Position numbers and translations under genes: made by a program
The notes under the pieces: generated by a model
The model's database searches: none
What the model was told of the DNA's origin: nothing
Seen by the model: only the letters and a program-made list of their open reading frames with translations
Part shown: piece by piece, positions 1 through 9,900 of the stretch
Position numbering within the stretch: position 1 is the stretch's first letter
Layout of the letters: each line of letters starts with the position of its first letter
Assembly: GCA_965240325.2 (NCBI GenBank)
Contig: OZ251222.1
Span: 3,472,001-3,536,000 of the forward strand
Length of the DNA: 64,000 bases
DNA from: Rebecca billardiae RCC1528
Taxonomy: Eukaryota > Haptophyta
Direction: 5' to 3'

Positions 1-3000
1 CCACGGTGGCCGTCGCGTCGAAGTTCTCCGCGGCCGTGTTGGTGCAGCCCGGGAAGTCGAACTCGCAGCCGGTGAGCACCGACGCGGTCGGGTCGTAGTT
101 GGACGCGGCCGGGTTGGTGCAGCCGACGTACTGGCACAGGCCGCTGTCCACGGTCGCGTCCGGGCGGAAGTTGACCGCCTCCGTGTCGGTGCAGCCCACG
201 ACGGCAAATTCGCACGTGCTGCTGCCCGTGTTCGCCGTCGAGTCGTAGTTGGTCGCGGAAGGCGAGAGGCAGCCGCGGAAGATGCACGACGACGCGTCGA
301 GCAGCGTGACCGACGAATCGTAGTTGTCCGCGGTGATGATGCTGCAGCCGATCACCTCGGGGATGCACGAGCTGTCGTCGTCCGTCGCGAGCGAGTTGTA
401 GTTGGTGGAGAGCGCGTCCGTGCAGCCAAGCACGATGCACGAGCCGTCGTCCGTGTTCGCGCTCGAGTCGAAGTTCTCGGCGGTGGGGTCGGTGCAGCCG
501 GAGACCGTGCACACGCCACAGACGCCGCTCGACACGGTCGCCGTCGGGTTGTACAGCGAGCACGTCGAGACGAGGCAGCCCCGGTAGATGCAGCCCTGGT
601 CGACGTTGGCGCCCGAGTCGTAGTTGTCCGCAGACGGGTCGGTGCATCCGAGCACCGGCAGCACGCAGAAGCCATCGGAGGCCGTGGCGGTCGAGTCGTA
701 GTTGAAGGCGATCGGGTTGAGGCAGCCGAAGTAGACGCACTCGCTCGAGATCGTGGCGGCCGAGTTGTAGTTGGCCGCCTCGGGGTCGAGGCACCCTGTG
801 ATCGCGAGGTTGATGCAGTTGCCTGAGCTGATGGTCGCGAGCGAGTTGTAGTTGCCCGCAAGCGGGTTGAGGCAGCCGGTGATCTCGCAGCTGCCGTCGT
901 CCGTCGTCGCGAGAGAGTCGTAGTTGTCCGCGCCCGGGTCGGTGCAGCCCGCGATCAGGTAGGTGCACGACCCCGCGTTGTTCACGTTCGCGGTCGAGTC
1001 GTAGTTCTGCGCCAGCGAGTCGCGGCAGCCGGCAAACTGGCACGAGCCATCGTTGGTGTCGGCCGTCGAGACAAAGCTGATCGAGTTCGAGTCGGTGCAG
1101 CCGAACTTCGGGTACTGGCACGAGCCGTCGTTGTCCGTCGCGGTCGAGTCGAAGTTGAGCGCCACGCTGAGCGTGCAGCCGAGGTAGGCGCAGTTGCCGT
1201 CGTCCGCAGTGGCGAGCGACTCGTAGTTGGCCGCGCGCGAGTCCGTGCAGCCGAGGATCTCGCCCGCGCACGAGCCGTCATCCTCCGTCGCCGAAGAGTC
1301 GAAGTTCTGCGAGCCCGGAATCGTGCAGCCCGGGAAGACGCACGAGCCCGACTCGAGCACCGTCGCCGCCGAGTCGTAGTTGCTCGCGGCCGGGTTGGTG
1401 CAGCCGCGCACGAGGTACTGGCACGAGCCATCGTCGAGGTTGGCCGTGGAGTCGAAGTTGTCCGCGGTCGGGTCGACGCAGCTGGCATACAGGCACAACT
1501 CGGGCACGCCGATGTTCGCGGTCGAGTCGAAGTTGTCGGCGAGCGAGTCCGCGCAGCCCGAAACCGCGTCGACGCAGCTGCCGTCGTTCTGGTTGGCCAG
1601 CGAGTTGAAGTTGGCGGCCGTCGGGTCGACGCAGCCGAGGACGCTCGCGCGGCAGCAGGTCGTCGGCGGCGAGGCGCCTCCACACCCGGAGGGCGCGCGC
1701 GTGGCGAGGTTGTTGTAGTTGCGCGCCGTCGAGTCGGTGCAGCCGATGATGTCGTACGTGCACGTCTCGGAGCCCTGCGCGGTGGCGTTCGAGTTGAAGT
1801 TGGACGCGACGGGGTCCAAGCAGCCGAAGATGTCGTACACGCACGAGCCGTCGTTTCTGTTGGCGCGGTTGTCGTAGTTGGTCGCGTTGAGGTAGGTGCA
1901 GCCGCTGATCACGCACGACTGGTCGTCGATCGTCGCCGATTGGTCGAAGTTGTCCGCGCTCGGGTCGATGCAGCCCGAGATGGGGCAGACCGTCGTCAGG
2001 TACGTGACTTGCAGCTCCGCGTTGAAGCACGTCGCGGCCGGCACGATCACCGGGTCCTCGCCCTGCAGCCGGCGCAGGTGCACCTCGCGCGCCGAACGCC
2101 ACGCGGCGATCGCGCGCGCGCGCGCCTCCGCCGGGATGAGCGCCGACGGCGGCGCGGACCACACGGCGTCGAGGTCCTGGACGCGCTCGGCGAAACGCTG
2201 GCCGGCGTCGGAGAGCTGGCCGGCCGGCGGGCTGTTGCCCACGCTGAGGCCGATGAGGTTGCGGATCTGCACCACCTGCGCGGCCATCGTCGTCGGGTCG
2301 TCGAGGACGCCCGCGATGATGCTGCCCGTCGACGACGTGCACCGGTCGTGCAGCCACTGGAGGGTGGCCTGGTTCACGGTGGTGCGGTCGGAGTAGATGG
2401 TGAAGAGGGAGTCCATGCGCCTCAGCAGCTCGGCGACAATCGCCATCGCGCGGATCACGGCGAACGACAGCGGGCGCAACGTGGCGCCCGCCTCGACCTC
2501 GCGCAGGTACTGCTGCAGCGGCCGGTACGTCGTCACGTCGACGGTCGTCGAGAAGTCGAGGCACGCCTGCAGCTCGGCGTTGGCCTCCGAATGCGTGAGC
2601 GCGAGGTCGCGCAGCCCCATGTACGACGTGGTGAGCGGCGAGATCACGCTCGAGTCGATCGGCGCGCGCATCGTGTAGGTGAGCGACTGCGAGTTGATGA
2701 TGTCGCGGCAGTTGAGCGACGGCGGCACCTCCAGGTAGGCGTTGCCCTTCGAGCCCGTGTAGATGAGGTTGTACTGGCCGTTGACGTTGGACGAGCCCGT
2801 GCCGACGACCTCGCCGCCGAGGTTGATGGCGCGCACGGTGCACTGGCGCCTCTGCGCGATGCTCATCACGACGCCGCTCGTCGTCTGGTACTGGCAGCTG
2901 CCGTCGTCGATGCTCGCGCGCTGCACAAAGTTGATGGCGGTCGAGTCGGTGCAGCCCGCGTACCGGCACTGGATCCCGCCCTTGGTGGCGGTGGGCAGGT

Positions 3001-6000
3001 AGTTGACGGCGACCGGGTCTTGGCAGCCGATGACGTGCGGCACGCACGAGCCATCGTTGACCGTGGCGGACGGCTGGAAGTTGAAGGCGGCCGAGTCGGT
3101 GCAGCCCGGGATGATGCAGCTCTGCCCGCTCGACGCCAGGAAGTCGCGCGTGGCCGCCGGGTTGTAGTTGAGAGCGCGCGTGTTGCGGCAGCCGTAGATG
3201 GGGATGATGCAGCTGCCGTCGTCGACGTTCGCCAGCGGGTTGTAGTTGGTCGCCGACTTGCGCGTGCAGCCGCGCACCGTCGGGATGCAGCCGAAGTTGA
3301 CCGTCGCCAGCGGGCGGTAGTTGCGCGCGGTCGAGTCCGTGCAGCCGATCACCGGGAACACACACGAGGCGTCGTCGGTGGTCGCGGTCGGGTTGTAGTT
3401 GGTCGCCGCCGGGGAGAGGCAGCCCGGGAAGTCGATCACGCACGAGCCGTCGTCGATAGTCGCAACCGGGTAGTAGTTCAGCGCCTCGGAGTTCGTGCAG
3501 CCGTCCACCGGGTACGTGCACGAGCCGTCGTCGATCGTCGCGAGCGGGTTGTAGTTGGACGCCCGGGGCGACATGCAGCCGACCGTCGGCAGCACGCAGC
3601 CCTGGTTGACGGTCGCGTCCGAGCGGTAGTTGATGGCGTTCGTGAGCGTGCACCCGTAGATGACGCGCGAGCACGAGCCCGCGCGCAGCGTGTTGGCCGA
3701 CGGGTTGTAGTTGATCGCGGTCGGGTCGGTGCAGCCCAGAATGACCTGGATGCAGCTGCCGTCGTCGACGGTGGCGCGCGAGTTGAAGTTGAGCGCGGTC
3801 GGGTCGGTGCAGCCCGGCCGCGGCAGAACGCACTGCACGGTGGTGGGCTGGAAGGTCGCGCTCGGGTTGTAGTTCGTCGCCACCGGATTGAGGCAGCCCG
3901 GCACCGGGAAGACGCACTGGGTGTTGTCCGCGATGTCGGCGGTCGGGTTGTAGTTGAGCGCGGACGTCACCTTGCAGCCGACCGTCGCAAAGACGCAGGT
4001 GCCGTCGTACACGGTGGCGTTCGGGTTGAAGTTGATCGCGAGCGACGCCGTGCAGCCGGCGATGTCGTACTCGCACGTCCCGTCGTTCTCCGCCGCGTCC
4101 GAGCGGAAGTTCCTCGCCATGGAGTCCGTGCAGCCGCGGATGAGGAACGTGCAGTTGCCGTCGTTCACCGTGGCCGACGGGTCGTAGTTGGTCGCGATCG
4201 GCGAGTTGCAGCCCGGGATGAGGCAGGTGTCCGTGGACACGGTCGCGAGCGGCTCGTAGTTGGTGGCGGCCGTGTCCGTGCAGCCGAAGCGCGGGAACGT
4301 GCACAAGCCGGGCTGGAAGCGGTTCGCCGACGGGTTGTAGTTGGTCGCGGTCGGGCTGGTGCAGCCAAAGTACTGGCACGAGCCGTCGTCGACCGACGCG
4401 TCCGCGTTGTAGTTGGCGGCGGTGGAGACCGTGCAGCCCTTGCAGCTCGTGAAGTCGCAGGTGCCGTCGAGCACGGTGGCGCTCGGGTCGTAGTTGCACG
4501 CCGTCGGCGAGGTGCAGCCGTCGATGTAGTAGTCGCACGTGCCGTCGTCCGTGTCGGCGACCGGGTCGTAGTTGATCGCGTCCGAGTCGGTGCAGCCGAG
4601 CGTGTACGGGAAGCACGAGTCGTACGTGTCCGCGCGCGGGTTGTAGTCGCGCGCCCACGAGTCGGTGCAGCCGATGACGGGGAAGACGCAGGGGCTCACG
4701 CCGTCGAGCGGCTCGGCGGTCGCGGTCGGGTTGAAGTTCAGCGCCGTCGAGTTGATGCAGCCGAACACGGGCAGAATGCAGCACTCCGGCGGCGCCACCC
4801 ACGACGGATCCGACGCGTTCCGCGCGCACGTCGTCGGGGAAGGCAGCAGGAAGGCGAGCGAGTCGTAGTTGTCCGCGACCGGGTTGGTACAGCCGATGCG
4901 CGGCGGCGGCGACGATGGCGGCGGCGGGCTGGGGGGCGGGAAAGGTGGCGGTGACGGCGGCGGCACAGGCGGCGGCGACGACGGAGGCGGCGGCGACGAT
5001 GGCGGCGGCGGGCTCGGCGGCGGGCTCGGCGGCGGCGAGGGCGGCGGCGGCGGCGGCGGCGACGGCGGGGGAGGCGGGCTCGGCGGCGAAGGCGGGGGGA
5101 ATGGGTCGAATTGAGGCGGCGGTGGGCTGGGAGGAGGCGACGGCGGCGGCGACGGCGGCGGCGACGGCGGCGGGCTCGGCGGCGGCGACGGCGGCGGGCT
5201 CGGCGGCGGGCTCGGCGGCGGCGACGGCGGCGGCGATGGCGGCGGGCTCGGCGGCGGGAATGGCGGCGGCGGACTCGGCGTGACGAACGGCGCGCTCACG
5301 ATCGCGCTGAGCGGCACGCTGATCGGCGCGCTGAGCACGCGGAGCGGCACGCTGAACGGCGCGCTGAACGGCACGCTGAGCGGCACGCTGAGCGGCACGC
5401 TCACCGGCACGCTGAGCGGCACGCTGAGCACGCTGAGCGGCACGCTGAGCGGCACGCTGAGCGGGAGCGACACCGGCACGCTGAGCGGCACGCTGAGCGG
5501 GAGCGACACCGGCGCGCTGAGCGGCACGCTGAGCGGGAGCGACACCGGCGCGCTGAGCGGCGCGCTGAGCGGCACGCTGAGCGGGAGCGACACCGGCGCG
5601 CTGAGCGGCACGCTGAGCGGGAGCGAGACCGGCGCGCTGAGCGGCACGCTGAGCGGGAGCGAGACCGGCGCGCTGAGCGGCACGCTGAGCGGGAGCGAGA
5701 CCGGCGCGCTGAGCGGCACGCTGAGCGGGAGCGAGACCGGCGCGCTGAGCGGCACGCTGAGCGGGAGCGAGACCGGCGCGCTGAGCGGCACGCTGAGCAC
5801 GCTGAGCGGCGCGCTGAGCGGCACGCTGAGCACGCTGAGCGGCGCGCTGAGCGGCACGCTGAGCACGCTGAGCGGCACGCTGAGCGGCACGCTGAGCGCG
5901 CTCAGCGGCACGCTGAACGGCGCGCTGGTCGGCAAGCTGATCGAGATGCTGAGCGCAAGGCTGATCGGCAGCGACATGGGCATCGAGATGGGCACCGACA

Positions 6001-6979
6001 TCGGCTCCGACACGCCTGCGAAGCTGAACTCGAGCGGGAGCGACATGGCCGCGGAGAACGCGAAGGAGCCGACACCGCCGAGCGACACGACCGACATCGG
6101 CGAGCCCTCCGCCGCGACGCGCTCGAGCTGCCGCTGCGCCTCGTCCGAGTGGTGGTGGTGGTGGCGCTCGCGGAGCTGGCGGTAGCTCGGCTGCTGCTCC
6201 CAGAGGTCGTACACCATCGTCTCGAGCTGGTGCTTCGCGTCCGCCGTGACGCCCATCGCGTTGTCCGCGTCGTCGTCCGCGTTGACCGGCGGCGCCGCCA
6301 TCTCCGGCGTGTACGTCGCGCCCGCCGTGCCTCGCGCGTGAGCGATGGCCGCGTCGACCCGGTGGACGCCGAGGCCGGCCCGGTCGTCGGCTGCCCGCAC
6401 CTCCCACTCGCAGTCACGCGCGCTCGCGCCCGCCGAGCGCGCCCACTCGCCCCCGTTGCCACCAAGGACGCTGGCTGCACGCACGAGCGTGTGGCCCTTC
6501 GTTGCGGCCGGCACGCCGCACACGTCCCAGCCGAGGCCCGGGTCGGGGCCGAAGTCGCCGACGCAGTCCACGAGCTCGTACTTCTCCCGCGTCCCGCGCG
6601 CCAGGCACAGGCCGTCGTTGCCGTTGGACAGGTACGGGTGCGTCATATCCGCGCGCGACAGGATCGCCTCATCAGCCGCGGGATGCGCGATGACAAAGAC
6701 GGCCCCGGGTGCGAGAGCGGCACCGGCAGGCAGATCCTTCCAGTACTCGAACTCGCCCGGGCGTGTGGCACCGTTCACCACGCTGGGCAGCCCGTACTCC
6801 GCCAGAGGCGCAGGTGCAGAGCCCACGTTTGCAATCTCCACATAGCGGTTGCTCGCGCTGCCATCGCTCACCTCGGAAATGATAAGGTGCGCACTCCGCG
6901 ACTCCGCGGAGTCCGAGGACGCCGCGGCCAGCGCGAAGAGCGCAGGCGCCAGCCACACGCTCCCGCGGCGGCGCCACAT
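1..6979 (-). CDS. Secreted lamin-tail-domain protein with Ser-Pro stalk and many Cys-rich 'GCTDP-NYDP-DDGSC' repeats (3' end outside window)
   Basis: Read as one uninterrupted frame from the ATG at 6979 off the left edge (at least 2326 codons, no stop or intron needed). Residues 1-24 are a signal peptide (MWRRRGSVWLAPALFALAAA). About residues 30-195 form a lamin-tail-like domain (IISEVSDGSASNRYVEIANVG core). About 326-566 is a Ser/Val/Pro/Leu/Ala repeat with a 12-residue unit, and about 567-696 is a (SPPP)n stalk. From there, about 45 repeats of roughly 30 residues run to the window edge, pattern GC(T/L)(D/N)P.A.NY(D/N)..AT.DDGSC.(Y/F). The array is interrupted at about 2865-2030 by a non-repetitive module: a CnaB/carboxypeptidase-regulatory-like beta domain (NLGGEVVGTGSSNVNGQYN) followed by a helical segment containing VISPLTT. 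The paired Cys per repeat suggest disulfide-braced extracellular units. A surface adhesin or wall protein is my inference. Minus-strand open frames offset by one base are shadows caused by the GC-rich repeats. Confidence 0.8.
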   Translation of the reverse strand, partial: MWRRRGSVWLAPALFALAAASSDSAESRSAHLIISEVSDGSASNRYVEIANVGSAPAPLAEYGLPSVVNGATRPGEFEYWKDLPAGAALAPGAVFVIAHPAADEAILSRADMTHPYLSNGNDGLCLARGTREKYELVDCVGDFGPDPGLGWDVCGVPAATKGHTLVRAASVLGGNGGEWARSAGASARDCEWEVRAADDRAGLGVHRVDAAIAHARGTAGATYTPEMAAPPVNADDDADNAMGVTADAKHQLETMVYDLWEQQPSYRQLRERHHHHHSDEAQRQLERVAAEGSPMSVVSLGGVGSFAFSAAMSLPLEFSFAGVSEPMSVPISMPMSLPISLALSISISLPTSAPFSVPLSALSVPLSVPLSVLSVPLSAPLSVLSVPLSAPLSVLSVPLSAPVSLPLSVPLSAPVSLPLSVPLSAPVSLPLSVPLSAPVSLPLSVPLSAPVSLPLSVPLSAPVSLPLSVPLSAPLSAPVSLPLSVPLSAPVSLPLSVPLSVPVSLPLSVPLSVPLSVLSVPLSVPVSVPLSVPLSVPFSAPFSVPLRVLSAPISVPLSAIVSAPFVTPSPPPPFPPPSPPPSPPPSPPPSPPPSPPPSPPPSPPPSPPPSPPPSPPPSPPPPQFDPFPPPSPPSPPPPPSPPPPPPPSPPPSPPPSPPPPSSPPPPSSPPPVPPPSPPPFPPPSPPPPSSPPPRIGCTNPVADNYDSLAFLLPSPTTCARNASDPSWVAPPECCILPVFGCINSTALNFNPTATAEPLDGVSPCVFPVIGCTDSWARDYNPRADTYDSCFPYTLGCTDSDAINYDPVADTDDGTCDYYIDGCTSPTACNYDPSATVLDGTCDFTSCKGCTVSTAANYNADASVDDGSCQYFGCTSPTATNYNPSANRFQPGLCTFPRFGCTDTAATNYEPLATVSTDTCLIPGCNSPIATNYDPSATVNDGNCTFLIRGCTDSMARNFRSDAAENDGTCEYDIAGCTASLAINFNPNATVYDGTCVFATVGCKVTSALNYNPTADIADNTQCVFPVPGCLNPVATNYNPSATFQPTTVQCVLPRPGCTDPTALNFNSRATVDDGSCIQVILGCTDPTAINYNPSANTLRAGSCSRVIYGCTLTNAINYRSDATVNQGCVLPTVGCMSPRASNYNPLATIDDGSCTYPVDGCTNSEALNYYPVATIDDGSCVIDFPGCLSPAATNYNPTATTDDASCVFPVIGCTDSTARNYRPLATVNFGCIPTVRGCTRKSATNYNPLANVDDGSCIIPIYGCRNTRALNYNPAATRDFLASSGQSCIIPGCTDSAAFNFQPSATVNDGSCVPHVIGCQDPVAVNYLPTATKGGIQCRYAGCTDSTAINFVQRASIDDGSCQYQTTSGVVMSIAQRRQCTVRAINLGGEVVGTGSSNVNGQYNLIYTGSKGNAYLEVPPSLNCRDIINSQSLTYTMRAPIDSSVISPLTTSYMGLRDLALTHSEANAELQACLDFSTTVDVTTYRPLQQYLREVEAGATLRPLSFAVIRAMAIVAELLRRMDSLFTIYSDRTTVNQATLQWLHDRCTSSTGSIIAGVLDDPTTMAAQVVQIRNLIGLSVGNSPPAGQLSDAGQRFAERVQDLDAVWSAPPSALIPAEARARAIAAWRSAREVHLRRLQGEDPVIVPAATCFNAELQVTYLTTVCPISGCIDPSADNFDQSATIDDQSCVISGCTYLNATNYDNRANRNDGSCVYDIFGCLDPVASNFNSNATAQGSETCTYDIIGCTDSTARNYNNLATRAPSGCGGASPPTTCCRASVLGCVDPTAANFNSLANQNDGSCVDAVSGCADSLADNFDSTANIGVPELCLYASCVDPTADNFDSTANLDDGSCQYLVRGCTNPAASNYDSAATVLESGSCVFPGCTIPGSQNFDSSATEDDGSCAGEILGCTDSRAANYESLATADDGNCAYLGCTLSVALNFDSTATDNDGSCQYPKFGCTDSNSISFVSTADTNDGSCQFAGCRDSLAQNYDSTANVNNAGSCTYLIAGCTDPGADNYDSLATTDDGSCEITGCLNPLAGNYNSLATISSGNCINLAITGCLDPEAANYNSAATISSECVYFGCLNPIAFNYDSTATASDGFCVLPVLGCTDPSADNYDSGANVDQGCIYRGCLVSTCSLYNPTATVSSGVCGVCTVSGCTDPTAENFDSSANTDDGSCIVLGCTDALSTNYNSLATDDDSSCIPEVIGCSIITADNYDSSVTLLDASSCIFRGCLSPSATNYDSTANTGSSTCEFAVVGCTDTEAVNFRPDATVDSGLCQYVGCTNPAASNYDPTASVLTGCEFDFPGCTNTAAENFDATATV
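5455..5800 (-). repeat. 36-bp minisatellite encoding a 12-residue Ser/Val/Pro/Leu unit
   Basis: A 36-base unit is repeated in tandem about nine times inside the secreted lamin-tail protein and degrades into shorter 12- to 15-base units on both sides (about 5280-6000). On the minus strand it encodes SVPLSAPVSLPL. Because the unit is a multiple of three and stop-poor, all strands stay open, which creates long false reading frames such as a plus-strand SGTLSG repeat. Confidence 0.85.
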
Positions 6980-7565
6980 AACCCCCGCTCGGGCCGGCGT
7001 CGACAGCTGCACCCGACGAGGCGACTCCTCTCCACTCCCAGCGGGCTGCGGCGGCCCTTGCGCAAGCCCCCCGGAGCCACGGCCCAGAAAGTGCGCGCGC
7101 GTCGAGCCGCACCTATCACGAATGGGTGCGGCGCGCCGGTGAACAAATTTTTGATAGGAGGGCACACGCAAGGCGGCCCACCGGCGCGAGTTACTCTCTG
7201 CCCCAAACCCGACAACTATTCATCGACCCGTCGTCCGGGTCGTAACGCGTAAACTTGAGATGCAGCCCGACGATAAAACGCATGCCGATATAAGAGATCG
7301 CAGCCTCAGCCAGTCTGAATAGAGAGACGCAGTCTGAAACGCGCCTGCCGTGCTCGACGAAAGCGTCTCCGTGGCAAGGTGGGCAGCCGAGAGATCCCAA
7401 GCGAGGGCGACAGATGATTTGCGGGCTGGAGTGCAGGCGCGCTGTGATGACATCCGGTGCATCGGTCCCTTGCCGGCGCCGCGAGAGCGCTGTCCGGGGC
7501 AGGTGAATACTACGACCACCCGAAATACGGTATTCGCGCCTGCACGCATGCGACCGGCGCGAGAC
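6980..7565. other. Spacer: promoter side of the lamin-tail gene and tail of the polymerase gene
   Basis: 586 bases between the start of the lamin-tail protein gene and the stop of the polymerase gene, both on the minus strand. It becomes AT-richer at about 7140-7300. I see no coding frame with recognisable homology and no RNA gene. Confidence 0.5.
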
Positions 7566-9744
7566 CTACGATGGCAGCTGCGCCGTGATGCCGCGCAAGT
7601 AGTCGTGGAGCCGCACAGCAGAGGCGGAGGTGTCGGCGTCATCGACGGCCTCTCCCGGCCCTCCGTCGTCGCGCGTGATGCCCTCGGCAGCGCCTCGGGC
7701 GGCGTGATGGCTGGAGCTACCCGCGCCGTTCGCACTGTCTGCGACGTCCCGAGTGTCCGCGGGGCCTGCGAGCGTGATCACGCAATCGCGCTCGTGCGGC
7801 TCGCGCCACTCGAGGCCGAGCGCCTCGAAGATCTCCACCTCTGTGTGGCACTCGAGCTCCTCGCCGCCCGGGAGGGTGAGCCCGCGGTCGGAGAGCCTGC
7901 AGCCGTTGAGCTTCGCCCAGTGCCGCATGCTCCGGTTGAAGTAGTCCGAGCCCGTGAAGTAGAGGAGTGCGAACGGCAGCTTGGCGCGGGGGTAGACCTT
8001 CATGTCGATCCGCCGGTGCAGCGCGCCCGGCTCGCTCAGGCGGCAGATGCCCATGAAGGACTGCGAGTCACCCTCGCCCCCGGCCGCGTCATCGCCCGCA
8101 CCGCCTGCGGCGTGCGGCCTGGCGAGCACGTCGGTGATGAAGCCGCGCGCCTGCAATGCCGCCAGCAGCCGGCAGAGCAGGCCGTCGCTCGGCGCGCCCT
8201 CCACGAGCGAGATGAGCACGTCCAGGTCGCCGCTCGACGCCTTCCCGCGCCGGTACGAGCCCACGGGCTCGCAATACGCCACCTGCTCGGCGGGCACAAG
8301 CTCGAGGAGCACGGCGCGCACGACGGCCGCGCACCGCGCGACCTCGGCGCGAGGGATCCGCTGCTGCAGCTCGTCCAGGTAGCGCAGGCCCACCTGCGCG
8401 CGCGCGTCGAGCACGCGAGCGCTGACCAGGTCGTCCAACGTGCGCAGGCCCCGCGCGTAGAAGCTGTCGGCTGTCTGGATGCCGACACCTGCGCGTCGAA
8501 GACCACGGCACGGCGCGGAGGCGCGCGCACACCCGGCAGCGAGCACACACGGTGAGGAGGGGCGAGGGGAGGGCGGGAGGTAGAGGGGGGTGGGGAAGGC
8601 AGTGAGCGGGGCTAGGCGCGAGGAGGTGGCGCGCAACGAGGCGAGCTCTCGCCCAGGCGCGCTCCGCGGCCGCACCCCAGATGCGCGCGAACGAGAGGAT
8701 CGTGAGAACCTTCTCGTTCTTGCAGAGCTCGACCAGTCGGTCGAGCCCGGCGCGCGGGTCGAGGCCGCTCTCGTTTGCGTTGAGCATCTTCTCGAGGCAC
8801 TCCACGGTGGTCGCGCCGAAGACCTTGTCGTTCTGCCAGGCGGCCCCACCTCGCTTGCGCCCGCGCAGCATGGCGTGCAGGTCGTCGCACGTCTCGAGCC
8901 GCACGCCGCAGCCGCGCAGCGCCTTGGCGACGCGCGCGAAGGCGTCCGCGCGGAACCTGTCCTGCTCACGGCCGGAGGGGCGCACCTTGTAGAGCGCCGC
9001 GAGGTCCTCGAGCGGCTTGCACAGGTGCTCGTTGTCCACGGTAGAAACCGCGAGCGGCTGCTGGCACATGAAGCTCTGGCGCACCGCCGTCTGCGCGAGG
9101 CGCGGCATGATCCGCACGCGCGCCGCAGGTGCGGGGCCGTTGCCCGCCTCGTCATGTGCTGCTGCGCGCGGCTCCGCTTCTCTCCCTCGCTTGCGCGCGC
9201 CAGTGCCGGGCGCAGCCTCCACGGCCGACGCCGCGACCGCGGGTGCATTGTCGGCACCCGCATGGTACACGGCCAGGAGGTGGTCATCATACCCGCGCCC
9301 AGCCATCGCGCACTTGCCGGTGGAGATCCACTGCGGCGACATGACGGGCGTGCATGGCTCACATCGCACCCCTGATGCCTGCAGGAGGATGCGCACACGC
9401 TGGCTCTCGGAGCCCGCCGGGAAGTGGGAACACAGCACAATGTGCGTCACGATTGACGGCTCCGCACGGAACGGCAACGCATCCGCCCCCGCAGCGCCGC
9501 TCTTGAACACGACGACTCGAGGGATGCCGCGCTCGAGCGCAACCTCGCGGAGTCGCCCCACGCGCGCGCTGCTTGCAGCGGCGTCTGCGCCCTCGGCGAG
9601 GATAGCGACGGCGAGCCGAGGCGAGGGCTCGCCCTCTCCCGCGGGCTCGGGCCGTGGTGTCGTGGGCAGAATGCGCTCCAACTCCTCCCACACCTTGGCA
9701 GTCTCCAGAGCTGTCGGGCTGCCGCCGCCATCGCTGTGCCCCAT
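7566..9744 (-). CDS. DNA polymerase lambda-like family X polymerase (BRCT + 8-kDa + palm), two exons
   Basis: Exon 1 is 9744-8676 and exon 2 is 8488-7566. The intron 8675-8489 (187 nt, GTGCGG...GCGCAG) restores the family-X junction IWG-VGIQTADSFY. The product is 663 residues. An N-terminal BRCT-like region (about 40-140, with THIVLCSHF and a conserved W) precedes a linker. The 8-kDa domain (about 235-355) and the fingers motif RGLRTLDDL follow, then the nucleotidyltransferase core GSYRRGKASSGDLDVLIS with metal-binding D443 and D445, the third carboxylate D517 in RRIDMKV, and the substrate segment YFTGSDYFNRSMR. These are hallmarks of Pol lambda/mu/TdT and fit gap filling in base-excision repair and end joining in the nucleus; BRCT plus 8-kDa domains and total length favour Pol lambda. 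It is head-to-head with IFT140 (156 nt between starts). Confidence 0.88.
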
Positions 9745-9900
9745 GCGGCCGTGTATCCACTATCCACAAAATAATGAAAAGCGCGACGAGAGAGATTTTC
9801 ATCAAAAAGCGAAAGCTCGCACATTTTCCCGCGGGACAGCGGGACGAGTTTCTTTTGAGCTCCGGCCGTTGCGGGTCCGCAGCGACGGCGGGCCGGGGCG
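9745..9900. promoter_or_regulatory. Shared divergent promoter, polymerase / IFT140
   Basis: 156 bases separate the two start codons. The middle is locally AT-rich (around 9760-9830) against GC-rich flanks. No canonical TATA box can be assigned; the call rests on the head-to-head arrangement. Confidence 0.5.

Noticed and set aside
5280-6185. Plus-strand SGTLSG repeat protein
   Set aside because: Antisense reading of the SVPLS minisatellite; the minus-strand frame continues into recognised domains on both sides.
6160-6185. Run of five His in the lamin-tail protein
   Set aside because: Looks like an affinity tag, but lies mid-protein in natural low-complexity context (RERHHHHHSDE); no vector sequence is nearby.
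1278-6407. A 1709-codon minus-strand open frame (Arg/Ala/Gln/His-rich)
   Set aside because: One base out of register with the lamin-tail/Cys-repeat frame. Its AQRAAQRA and GLHRPDRDQLQP text is the shifted reading of LSVPLS and GCTDPTAINYN.
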